DNA of 64,000 nt from Serinus canaria (lineage: Eukaryota > Chordata > Aves > Passeriformes > Fringillidae). The DNA lies in contig NC_066342.1 in the NCBI RefSeq assembly GCF_022539315.1, positions 16,509,346-16,573,345 of the forward strand, written 5' to 3'. A program made the translations under genes and the position numbers. The notes beneath the pieces are model-generated. The model was not told the origin of the DNA. It did no database searches and saw nothing but the letters and a program-made list of their open reading frames with translations. Shown piece after piece: positions 54,481 to 64,000 of this stretch; position 1 is the first letter of the stretch, and each line of letters starts with the position of its first letter.

Positions 54481-56472
54481 AAATGGTGTCCGCTTAAGTC
54501 AATCAAGCCCAGATCTTAACCATGAGCAGAATGAGACTGTGAGAGTTGCGAGTTTCTGTTTACAGGACATGCTCGTGGGGCATCCTCGTGACGCATACAT
54601 CCCCGTTCCAGAGGACAGACCACCAAGCCGTCCAGCAGCACCCGAGAAAACCGCGCGGGTGAGACTCAGACATCAACGGTGTTTCTGTGTGATCTTGCTG
54701 TTGGGGCTTGTTGCCAGAGGGCAAGCCAGCCCAGACCACTACCCTCATCAACCATTCAGGTGGGTCATGCGACACCCTTAGCAGTGGCAAGGTGCTCAAA
54801 GGAGTCACCACAACAAACCCACCATCCTTCATACTCCGCTTTACTGACTTGTTTCCGGGCGACCAAAGGTAGACCCTTCTTTCCCCGCACGTCACACAAA
54901 CATACCTAACCTACTGGTGTCCAGCCTCAAACCCAGGAAAAAGCTACTGCAATCACCCAGGGTGGGGGATACTGTGGGCATTGGGGCTGGCGAAACCATT
55001 GTTACAGATGCCAGACCGTCAGGGCTAGGGTGGGATCCACAAGAGCCCGACAGGTTCTTGCAGTTCACCTGGGCACCCACTGGCTGCAAAACACCCTTCT
55101 TTTTCCATGGAAATTTCCATCGAAACAAGTCATAAAATCCCTAAATTTCAGAAATGCACTACTACAACATGACAGTTTTACAGCCAAATCACCCCAGTTG
55201 GACCACAGGCAGAACATGGACAGTAGCCGTTCAAGGGTCAAAGAGTGGGTGAATGTGCAAATTATCAGACTCCCAGCCTCTATGTCCCCAATCAGTCGGA
55301 CCCAATCCGTTCTAGTAGCACGCAAACCCAGGGAAGAGATCACAGTTAACCGTAGTGCTATCCCTGATACGCAGAAGTCAGAACTAGTCTCCCCATCCAG
55401 TCTCCTAGCCAAACCGAACCTTTCCAATTCATTCATAAACGTGCTAATGCTACCTTCATATCGTTAAATCAGTCCAACCAAACTTCACAGCATCATGCTG
55501 GTTATGCTATGATGCACAACCGCCTTTTACGAAGGCGTTGCCTTCGATCTCCCATTCATCTTCTCAAAATCAAACAATCACGCCAATGCAGATGGGACGC
55601 CCCCGGAGAGCATTACCCTGAGTCAGGTTACGGGCCAAGGCAAATGCTTTGGCAATGCAACCTTGGCGAGGCAGACGGGCAGTGTCTGCACAAAGAATCT
55701 GGCAAACTTAAGGGAGGGAAGTTTCCAGTGGAGTGATCCCAGCTGCATCAGGATGTGGGTCTGTCACCGATCCGGAGTAAGCCATGTGTACTCCTTGACA
55801 AATTGGATCACTCTAACGACTTTTGTGTCCAAGTTCTAATTGTTCCTAGAGTCATGTACCACTCAGACGAAGAAGTGGTACCACCTCTTCGAACAAACAG
55901 CCGTCTCCACAAAAGAGAAATATTGACAGGTTTAACCATAGCCGTGCTGCTCGGCCTGGGAGCAGCCGGAACAGCCACAGGCGTCTCAGCCCTAGCGACC
56001 CAACACCAAGGACTGTCCCAACTGCAAATGACCATCGATGAGGACCTGCAAAGGATCGAGAAGTCCATCTCTTCGCTGGAAAATCCCTTTCCTCACTCTC
56101 AGAAGTTGTCCTCCAAAATAGGAGAGGACTGGACCTCTTGTTCATGCAGCAGGGGGCCTGTGTGCTGCCTTGAAAGAGGAATGCTGCTTTTACGCAGACC
56201 ACACCGGAGTCGTCAGGGACTCCATGGCCGAACTGAGAAACTGGCTGAACCAGAGAAAAATGGACAGAGAAGCTCAACAGGGCTGGTTCGAGTCATGGTT
56301 CAATCAGTCTCCATGGCTCACCACCCTGATCTCTACCCTAATAGGCCCAGTCACCATAATCTTACTAACCCTAATCTTCGGGCCTTGCATATTAAACAAA
56401 CTAGTGTTATTTGTTAAAAGGCGTTTGGAAACGGCAAACATTTTGTTTCTCGAGCGCAGACAATTACTTTAA
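54481..56472 (+). pseudogene. env: Envelope of plus copy, broken
   Basis: Pieces at 54539-54781, 54917-55135, 55030-55467, 55755-56417 and 56170-56472 match successive parts of the intact env at 26911-28935. Shifts or small deletions separate them. The CWLC region near 55495-55510 and the CX6CC region near 56170-56200 can still be read. The anchor and tail (56170-56472) are intact. Confidence 0.87.
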
Positions 56473-56589
56473 AGCATGCTAAAGTTACTAACACACAATT
56501 TTACACTAATCCTACTAACCCATGAAATTTTGTAACCTTTACATTTTATAACTTTATGAGATTTTTACTAATCATGGTGGGGGGGGAAA

Positions 56590-56872
56590 TGTGGGAGAGT
56601 TAGGGATTGCGGCCGGAAGATCTCGGGCTGTTACGCGTAGACAGGAAGACCCCTCCTCACCTTCAGTCTGACCTTGGCTACCTGGCTGCACCCAGGACAA
56701 GGGCAGAGGAAGTGACATAAACTACCTAGGCCATAAATACCCCTGAAACCTTTGAATAAACGCCATTTGCTATCCACCACACTGGTGTCAGCAGCACATG
56801 GACCGAGTGACTCTGTATTTGAGTCACCGTGCCGCACTCCAGAACCAGGTCACCTCGTAGCCAGCGGCTACA
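56590..56872 (+). repeat. 3' LTR of plus copy
   Basis: 283 bp, TGTGGGAGAG to GCGGCTACA, preceded by the polypurine tract GGTGGGGGGGGAAA. ATAAATA near 56733 and AATAAA at 56755-56760 are 22 bp apart. Confidence 0.93.
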
Positions 56873-56878
56873 TTTATG

Positions 56879-57697
56879 TTTAACTTTGGTAAAATGAATT
56901 AAAGGAATTCCAGGAATCCCCCCCCAGCAATTCAAGCCCTGACTCGTTAATTTGAGATAGGGGGTGGGGTGTGTGTGTCTGTGTTTGTGGGCATGTCAGA
57001 GTTTTGCTGTAATAGGCACAGCCTTTTGCAAGGCAGTAAAGTGAGTGTCAGTGGAAACAATTCTTTAACTAGATTGCTAAGGAAGAGAACTGGAGAAGAC
57101 TGAGATTCTGTAAAAGAGAATTTAGATAGAAGAGATATATAAGTTTATCGGACTTCAGCTGGTAATATAGTAAGTCTGGACTGAGAACAACCTGCTGTAG
57201 AGGTTAAGGGATAAACGCTGAAGTGATAAACGGAATAGCCTGATGGCAATTGCCGGGAGCTTTTGGTGCATTCAGAGGCTGGCACCTTGTGTGCAATGCA
57301 GAGTTTGTGAGAGGTGCTGGTATTGCTGTTCCATGCCCCAAGTGTAAATTGAAGATTCCTGATCAAGCTGATTCAGAACATGAGATCTTAAAGCTTATGT
57401 GTGAAGGATTGCATCTGATACCTGCCACCTGGAGGTCTGTGTGTGAGAAAAACTGAGAAAAGACACTGTGAGGCTTGGGTGAAACCAAGATAGTATAAGG
57501 AGAAGGAGACAATGAGAACCAACCAGAGGAAAGAGGTTCCTGAACTAGCCCCTTTGGGAGGGGCTCACTGGGAGAAAGCTGCCAGTAGGGGCGGCTCAGA
57601 AAATAAAAAGATTGATAATACCTTATTGCAGTTAATGCTGTTTTAAAACGGGAAGGTAAATGGGATAAGGTCTGAAGTATATGATATAGATAATTCA
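56879..57697 (+). other. Class I leader, distal part
   Basis: It resumes the leader interrupted at 49200 and aligns with 40600-41400 on the minus strand. A 68-codon piece (57250-57456) with CPKC is not conserved as a frame in the other copy, so I do not call it a gene. It is cut at 57697 by the ERVK LTR. Confidence 0.7.
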
Positions 57698-58295
57698 TGC
57701 TTTGGAAACTGTATAAAAATTATAAAGATCCAGCCATGCCTCTGACCCCCATGGCCAGAAGCAGGGCTTTTCCTTTCAAAAGATTTCCTGGACTCGCCCA
57801 GATAAAATCATGACTATTAATGAATGAATGAGTCTTTCCTGGGTGATCATCGACCATTTCCCAGGAATGTCCAGAACATTCACCGAACAACACCTGGAAG
57901 AGATTACATCGAAGAACGTTTATGTCCTGGCTACAACTGAAAAGAGGACTATTTCGAGGAGCCCAGCCAGCCATCCAAACCTATGGACTGGCTTTTGTAC
58001 GGGACTGAATCTGTATAGTTCCCGTTATACATATGTAGGAACTTACAGAAATCTTAAGTCATTTCTGCTCCAGGCAGAATAAACTGTATATAAGCTGGCT
58101 ACCTGGAGCAGTTGGTGTGAAACTCGGGGGAGATGCTTACACTATGTCAGTTCGACCCAAGTTCACCCAGCGTCAAAGTCTGGGGTTGATGCTGTCTTGG
58201 CTGTGGCGGTTTTAAATTACTCTATTTTTTGGTTGTTGTTCTAATAAATTTATAAAATTTTTTTATAAATTTGGCTATCGATTTGATCATTTACA
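57698..58295 (+). repeat. ERVK 5' LTR
   Basis: 598 bp, TGCTTTGGAAACTG to CATTTACA. The left end is set by loss of alignment with the class I leader. GTATATAAGC near 58088 and AATAAA near 58242 give the orientation. Confidence 0.78.
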
Positions 58296-58301
58296 GCAAA
58301 T

Positions 58302-58319
58302 TGGTGACAGCCCGACGTG
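58302..58319 (+). promoter_or_regulatory. ERVK primer-binding site
   Basis: TGGTGACAGCCCGACGTG, 6 bases after the LTR. It resembles the tRNA-Trp type site of avian retroviruses with two extra bases; this is a resemblance only. Confidence 0.6.
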
Positions 58320-58639
58320 ATCTGATATTGGGGTCCAGGAACCCCTTTTCCCACATGGGGGTCGCCCCGCTGGTTTTTAGCGGCCTGGACAGAAATCGGA
58401 TTTCGAAACCAACCAGATCCACAAAAAACCGCAGACTGGAGCCACGGATGATGATTTGAGCCGCATGCTAACATAGCCGCAGCCAAGGGAGATAAGGGCC
58501 CATTCTCAACTCGGAAAGATCCAGAGAGATCTCTTAGATCTGAGGTTTCTTCATCCGTAAAAATCAATGTGCACGAAGAATTCCATGCAGGAAAAGGACC
58601 CTAAGTATTGCGTGGTTGGGCGGAGCGTGATCGGATGGG

Positions 58640-60430
58640 TGTGTGAGATGTGACATTGTCACGGAGCGAGTACGGACCCCACGATTGCAGTTCCGCTATC
58701 CCGCGAGGGAAGCGGTCAGTCAAGGGGGAAGCGAGAGGTTCTGGTCTGAAACACACGAGACCTGGGGCTCGGGAAGAGTCTAGGGGGAAAACTGGTCACG
58801 TTTGGGATCGGAAGGGGAGAAGCGAGCCTGGAAAGGTCCAGGAACTCGTACACCTTCTGAAACCAGAGGAAACATCTGGAGGGATGTCCTGGAGGTGAAA
58901 CAGGTTTCTGGTTCCTGGAGTGATTTTGTGAGGCTGTATCTGTGGGCCAAGGAGCAGGGGTTCTTTTCAGACCCTGCGCGGGCGTTGTCCAGCCAGGAGT
59001 GGTCTCTTGTGGGGGCTCGCCTCCAGGAGGTTCTCTTTGACGATTGCACCGTGGACGTGGGGTCGCGGCTGGTGCAGTGGAAAAAGTGTGAGGTGATTTG
59101 GCGGGGGTCTGGGTTCTGGAGCCCTCAGAGTTTCCAGGGAGGCCCTTCTGTGTCGGTCGCGGACGAGGGGGAGTTTGAGTTTCTGTGCGATGTGGACCCC
59201 TCCCCCCAGCTCCAGGACGGATCCGGCCCGGGGGGTGGCGATTGTTCCCCCGGGGCGGATTGGGCTCCCGGCCAGCTGGCCCCGAGTCTGGGGGCGGAGC
59301 CTTGCGGGCTCCAGACGACCCCACGGAGTTGTCAGGCCGCCCTCGCCCCGCCCCGCCTCGCCCCGCATGGGTGGCGGGGCGGATGGAGTGCCGCCCTCTC
59401 TTTGTGCATTCCTGGCACTTGGTGGCAGCGACGAGTCTCTGGATCAGCCTCCGCCTCTGATCGAGTCTGATTCGGTGACGACTCTTTGTCCGAATTGCGG
59501 TGTTTCCATGAAGTTCCCCCTGGGCGCAGTGGGGGCGGGTTCCCCCCCTCCGAGCCAGACTCGCTGGCCGGCAGGGCAGTTTCGCTCGTTTCTGGGCCTG
59601 TGCAGTCAGTGGAAGCAGCTGGGGGCGGGGAGTCGGTGCTGCGTCGGACCCCGCCCCAGGGGACGGGCAACGCGCCTCTCTCCTTTTGGCGGGGGCAGTG
59701 CCCGCTGTGGAGTCTTGCGCCTCGGGGGCGCCCATCGGGGGCGTGTTTCCTGGTGCCGCCCAGCGGTGATGCGGCTCCGCCGGCGGTGCCTCTCTCGGCG
59801 CCCCGCCCGGGGACGGGGGCCCTGTGCCGATCTCGTCCCGGTCGACGCCGGCTTTGCGGGCCGTGCTGGCGCCTGTGTCTGCCACGGCGCCCCCCGCCAG
59901 GGCTGCGGCACGACAGGGCGCTGAGGTATTCACCTTTAGCGCGACTGCTGACACGGCCGGCGGGAGGCCGGTGGGTTCCCGGGACCGTTGCTCCTCCCCA
60001 TCGAACTTGTGGACGCTCCCCCCGTGCCAGGTGACCGTGCGTCCGAAGGACGCCGGCCGTTTCTGGTGGGAGGCCAAAACAAAGTCCGACGAGATGTGTG
60101 AGCCTGCCTCCTTGTGGCATCCCCGGGGTCGCAGAGGGGCCCCCTCCGGCTCTGCTGGTGCTGCAGGGGTTGCGGGGACGAGCGGTTTTCGGCCAGCTCC
60201 CAGTCAGGCATCTGCTCTTGTCCCTGCGGGGCCCACGGAACGGGGCGCAGCAGGAGCTGCGGCTTTGCCAGGGGGTCTCCAGGCTTTCCCTTTGATAAGG
60301 GGTGTCACTCATAGCACCCATCAACCTGTTTCTTATAAGCTGGAGAAGGAACTTCGTGATGCAGTGTCATCGTTTGAGCCTGGCACAATGCCAGTGCCCC
60401 CACAAGAACACCTCCTTCCCTGGCACCCAC
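58640..60430 (+). pseudogene. gag: ERVK gag, matrix and Pro/Gly-rich part
   Basis: An open piece from 58802 contains a matrix-like WSDFVRLYLWAKEQGFF stretch near 58920, but no ATG clearly fits as the start. GC-rich Pro/Gly/Arg sequence continues over 59175-60310 in changing frames. It stops at the LTR inserted at 60431. The 453-codon open frame on the other strand (58716-60077) is a by-product of the base composition. Confidence 0.7.
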
Positions 60431-61618
60431 TGTGAGTTGTGATCAGAGACAGAGCAAAGCAGGCTCCAACTTAAGGTTAAAAGGGAAAAAACATTTATTA
60501 ACCTACAACTACAAAGGAAGACACACAAAACACATAGAACACAAGATGAAAACCTTCCAAATTCTTCCTCCTCCCCCCACCAAATTTCCAATTCCATTGC
60601 CACCCTTTAGATAATCGATTCTCAGTTCCTCGAGAAGAGAGAAGTCCCTCTTGCGCCACATTCTTTCCATGTCCAGTACTCTCACCACTGCACATGGATC
60701 AGAGCTGCTTCTAGGGTTTTTCATTTTAAGGATACTTTGTCCAGTTCCAAAGAGAGCACAGTCCTTCTCCTTTTGGGACACTTGTCCCCCCCAAATTTCA
60801 CCCCCTGGGGCCGAGGGGTCTCTTGAACAGAGATCATCTTCTTCTTCTCCTCTTCTTCTCTTCTTCGAAGCAGAGGGCACCACCACCACCCTCCTCACCC
60901 GTCGTCTCTGTTCACACTCCTCCACATCACTGCACTCTCCTGGCTCTGAGCCATTGCCTCCCCCTAGAATGCAGTCTCTGTGTCACTGGAACACCAGTGG
61001 TTCTGCTGTGGCTATACAAGAAAAGTCCAGCCCAAAGCCACTCCATCATCTCCTCCCACCTAGAATTCTTCTCAACATCTCCTCAATCTCAACATCTTCT
61101 CAATCTCATCAACTTCAAGAAGACTCAGCATTAGCAAGGTTCCCATCTTCCTCAGAGGGGTTAAAAGTCCCAGGCTTTCTGCCGGTTTACTTCATCAACT
61201 CCCACGCTTGGCTGCCCTGCTGGGCACCCCCCCCTTCTCCTTCACGCCGGGCCACTATCACAGGCACCAGCTCTGTCTCTCTCTCCCTCTCTCCGGGGGG
61301 GGGGGGGGATGGAGGATGGCTGCCCAAAGCCCTTGCAATGTTCTCCTCCACCCTTGGGCCCAGGCCTGGTCTACCTCTCTCCGGCCACATGGCTCCCCTC
61401 CCGTCCCGCCCAGCTCGACCGGGCAGGGGGGGGTCTGCTCAGTCTCAAGCGGGACTCAAAGAGGAAGTTCCCCTGGGAGATCACAGCTTTTAACCCCTGT
61501 GTTCTCAGAGGTGTATCCATGCCCTCAGTGGACAAACCAGGTGCCAATATTAAATCTGAACACCGATTGGCTTGACCACACCATCACAAAAAACTTCATT
61601 TCCTCTTAAACCACGACA
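60431..61618 (-). mobile_element. Long solo LTR (family G) in ERVK gag
   Basis: About 1188 bp, minus strand TGTCGTGGTTTAAGAGG to TCACAACTCACA. TTTATT at 60493-60498 is AATAAA on the minus strand. CT-rich and G12 tracts lie within. Gag resumes on the far side. No clean target duplication was found. Confidence 0.75.
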
Positions 61619-62582
61619 TGCAGTTACTCAGCGTGGTCTGGGGTCTGCCGAAGTTATGCAGATTCTCCGGAGAGTTGCTAGGGACGTGCTGAGGCCTTCC
61701 GATCTCCGTGCTGTGGCGCATTCCCTTTTTGACCCTGTGCAGTATGGTGTTTTTGAGACCAAATGGGCTTGTTTGGTGGCCACTACAGTGGCACAGAATG
61801 CCGGGCTGGGACAGCAGGATCCCAGGCGTGTGGCTGTGGCTGAAATGCTGTTGGGCACGGGACCCTATGAGGACCCTCAGGGGCAGGCTGGATTTGATCC
61901 CCTTGTGCTTGACCAGTGCAACACGCTGGGCATGGCAGCGATTGTTCAGACCCTGGAGATGATTGCTCCAAAGCAGGCATTTGCAACCATTGTCCAGGGG
62001 CCTGATGAGCCTTTCATGACATTTGCAGCAAAGCTGACTGCATCTGTGGAGAGGCAGGTGCCAGATCCTTTGGCAAGGAGGATCGTGATTGCAAACCTTG
62101 TGAGGTGTAATGGCAATGATGATTGTCGGAGGGTCATAACGGCTCTGCCTGAGTTTCCTACCATCTCCGAGATGGCGGAGGCCTGTGCAGACGTCGTCCC
62201 TGTGGGTCAGAAGTTGGCTGCTGTGGCTACCACAGTGCAGCCAGTTTGGGCAGCACCACAGGGCAGGTGGCCACAGCAGGGGAATGCACAGGCTGGCAAG
62301 AAGCGGGGGAAGAAGACACAGAAGGTCAAATTTCCCATGTTCTTGTGTGGTCGGTGTGGTAGGCCTAATCATATGTCCAATGTCTGCAAGGCGACTGTTC
62401 ATGTTAATGGCCAGGCTTTACCGAGCTCGGGAAACGTGAAGCCGAGCACGAAGGGGGGACGCGCCCAGACAGAAGCCTCTCCCCAGACCCCGGAGCCGAT
62501 GCAGGTCTGCTTTGCCGGCTTGCAGCCAGCACCCGCGGATCCGCAGGCTTGGATGTCTGCACCACAGCAACAGTTGTTGTAG
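61619..62582 (+). pseudogene. gag: ERVK gag, capsid and nucleocapsid, open
   Basis: The open frame from before 61619 to TAG at 62580 holds capsid with the major homology region (VQGPDEPFMTFAAKL, near 61990) and one zinc knuckle CGRCGRPNHMSNVC near 62342-62385. This part has no break. It is marked pseudogene because the LTR at 60431 separates it from matrix. The GGGAAAC slip site lies at 62429-62435 in the right phase. Confidence 0.83.
62429..62435 (+). promoter_or_regulatory. Gag-pro -1 frameshift site GGGAAAC (ERVK)
   Basis: The gag codons are TCG GGA AAC, giving G-GGA-AAC. The -1 frame is open from here into the dUTPase domain without a stop. Confidence 0.83.
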
Positions 62583-63231
62583 AATCTGGTAAGACACACA
62601 AGGTTCCCCTGGATGCCTTTGGTCCCCTGGGTGGGGGCATGAGTGCTCTCCTGATGGGGAGGTCTAGTGCCACTCTTCAGGGCATCATTGTGCACCTGGG
62701 GCTCATTGATGCAGATTTCACGGGGCAGATTTGCGCCATGGTCTCCACACCCAAACCCCCGTCACGATCCCGAAAGGGACGCGACTTGCTCAACTTGTGC
62801 CTTTTAAGTCCTCTGTTTGCAGGACGACTGACCGGTCGCGTGGAGCTGGCGGCTTTGGATCCACTGGGCCGCCTCAAGTTCACTGGACTGCTGTCCTGAC
62901 CAGGGACCGTCCCGAGATGCTGTGCACCATGTCCATCCCTGGTGTGACACCGTCGGAGATCCGCGTCCGCGGGCTTCTTGACAGTGGTGCTGATGTCACG
63001 GTTCTCTCCCTCGACACCTGGCCCCCGGAGTGGCCTCTGAATCCGGTGGAGGCGTCAGTCACAGGACTGGGAGGGATGGCGCGGTGCTACGTGAGCCAGC
63101 GGCCTGTGCTGGTCGTGAACCCTGAGGGACAACAGGCCTGGATTAGGCCTCATGTTACTTCTACTCCTGCCAATCTCTGGGGGAGGGATGTTCTGTCCGC
63201 CTGGGGGGTGCGTATCAGGACGGATTTTTGA
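62436..63231 (+). pseudogene. pro: dUTPase-protease of ERVK, one frameshift
   Basis: dUTPase, which lowers dUTP during reverse transcription, shows the GRSS motif near 62656 and the C-terminal RGAGGFGSTG motif near 62837-62868. A shift in a C run near 62755 moves to another frame. Protease follows in that frame with LLDSGADVTVL (Asp codon 62980-62982) and LWGRDVL near 63177, ending in TGA at 63229-63231. A dUTPase fused to protease is a betaretrovirus arrangement. Confidence 0.85.
63222..63228 (+). promoter_or_regulatory. Pro-pol -1 frameshift site GGATTTT (ERVK)
   Basis: The protease codons are ACG GAT TTT TGA, giving G-GAT-TTT at the stop. A -1 shift enters the reverse transcriptase frame that opens at 63228. 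It is close to the GGATTTA type of known betaretroviruses. Confidence 0.75.
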
Positions 63232-64000
63232 TGGGGGCCGCTGCGATGAAGGGCGCGGAGTGTCCTACGCCTCCTATACGGTGGCTGGTGGACAAGCCTG
63301 TTTGGGAGAACCAGTGGCCCCTCCCTGATGAAAAATTACTCGCCCTTCGATATTTGGTGCAGGAGCAGTTGGACCAGGGTCATCTGGAACCTTCTACCAG
63401 TCCCTGGAACACTCCTGTCTTCTGCATCAAAAAGAAATCTGGGAAATGGAGGTTGTTGCATGACCTCCGAAAGGTCAATGCCATGATGGAAAGTATGGGA
63501 ACATTGCAGGTGGGCATGCCATCGCCTACCATGCTTCCCGCAGACTGGCCGGTCCTCACTGGATCTGAAGGACTGCTTCTTTACAATTCCTTTGCATCCT
63601 GATGACAGACCAAAGTTCGCCTTCTTGGTGCCAGCAATCAGCAACGCTGAGCCTGCACAGAGATATCAATGGAGGAATCTGCCCCAGGGCATGCGAAATT
63701 CTCCGGCCATATGCCAGTGGTATGTGGCCCGTGCCTTGTCTGGAGTTTGCAAGCAGTTTCCTGATGCACGTCTGTATCATTATATGGACGACATTTTGGT
63801 GGCTGCGTCCACCCAAGATGAGCTGCTGAGGTTTCAGCCTCGGCTGCTCAATGCTCTGCATGCTCATGGACTGCAGGTGGCTCCGGAAAAGGTTCAACAA
63901 CAACCGCCTTGGAAGTATTTGGGGGTCAAAATCCTGGAACGGACAATCTGTCACCAGGAGGTGCAATTTGTGCATTCTGTGAAGACACTGAACGATGCTC
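63228..64000 (+). pseudogene. pol: ERVK reverse transcriptase, running off the window
   Basis: The start ([15 protein letters not shown], then [25 protein letters not shown]) is open to about 63555. A shift there precedes the Asp motif ([10 protein letters not shown] near 63570). LPQGMRNSP (near 63680) and YMDD (63781-63792) follow in the new frame to the window end. One shift is seen so far; the rest of pol and the 3' LTR are outside. Confidence 0.85.

Larger units (their letters stand above)
49207..56872 (+). mobile_element. Recombinant ERV, plus copy, defective
   Basis: Second copy of the family at 26511-34357. TTTATG lies on both sides (49201-49206, 56873-56878), and the undisturbed target exists in a paralogous leader at 41385-41406. 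The 5' LTR keeps only its last 165 bp, identical to the 3' LTR. Gag has lost most of capsid and gained a GC-rich block. Pol and env carry many frameshifts. Confidence 0.92.

Noticed and set aside
57250..57456. Small CPKC-containing protein
   Set aside because: The frame is not kept in the related sequence at 40900-41050, so conservation as protein is unsupported.
58716..60077. 453-codon open frame on the minus strand
   Set aside because: Pro/Arg/Gly-rich composition, opposite a GC-rich ERVK gag, with no domain. An artefact of few stop codons in GC-rich DNA.
60651..61493. 280-codon Ser/Pro-rich frame
   Set aside because: It lies wholly within the long LTR, with no domain and opposite to LTR sense.
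60421..61626. Target duplication for the long LTR
   Set aside because: No boundary choice with TG…CA ends gave matching 4-6 bp flanks.
1..64000. CRISPR arrays, rRNA, tRNA genes, LINE CR1 copies, bacterial operons
   Set aside because: None seen on reading; primer sites were the only tRNA-related sequences. Old, short CR1 pieces could be missed by eye.

Overview
This window is almost wholly endogenous retrovirus (ERV) and LTR sequence, with no host gene I can recognise. The mixture points to a bird, most likely a songbird: alpharetrovirus-like envelope remnants, avian-type class I, betaretrovirus-like (ERVK) and ERVL elements, and many young solo LTRs with target-site duplications (TSDs). Such density is typical of a heterochromatic, poorly recombining region such as an avian W chromosome; that placement is inference. 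A 500-N assembly gap lies at 38804-39303. Family letters A-G for LTRs are my own labels.

Layout. 1-2909: broken ERVK integrase and envelope, flanked by an ERVL LTR and cut by a solo LTR. 2910-5671: ERVL 5' LTR piece, primer site and gag remnant with two solo LTRs. 5672-7078: unassigned. 7079-7566: another LTR. 7567-22624: plus-strand class I (gamma-like) ERV with gag-pro-pol-env remnants and an in-frame UAG between gag and protease. Its 5' LTR is split by a solo LTR B, which is split by a 5.4-kb non-autonomous LTR element (8081-13489), which is itself split by a solo LTR C. 22625-38078: minus-strand ERVL, split in its reverse transcriptase by a complete 7.85-kb recombinant ERV (26511-34357, LTRs about 99% identical, TSD CTCTAG) that keeps an unbroken 674-codon env.

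38079-38803: plus-strand ERVK leader and gag start, running into the gap. 39304-42753: minus-strand degenerate class I ERV with its 5' LTR B. 43346-47780: ERVL LTR, class I pol piece, and minus-strand ERVK pol-env-LTR with a solo LTR. 47781-57697: plus-strand class I LTR B and leader, split by a second copy of the recombinant ERV (49207-56872, TSD TTTATG), whose surviving LTR parts are identical although its genes are badly broken. 57698-64000: plus-strand ERVK with LTR, gag, dUTPase, protease and reverse transcriptase, its gag cut by a 1.2-kb LTR; it runs off the window.

How the genes work together. Each element carries, or once carried, its own gag (particle), protease, reverse transcriptase/RNase H, integrase and sometimes envelope. 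Three recoding strategies are visible: UAG readthrough in the class I element, paired -1 frameshift sites in the recombinant ERV, and paired -1 sites around dUTPase-protease in the 3'-most ERVK. No element here looks able to replicate alone, but several are young, so trans-complementation by relatives elsewhere is likely.
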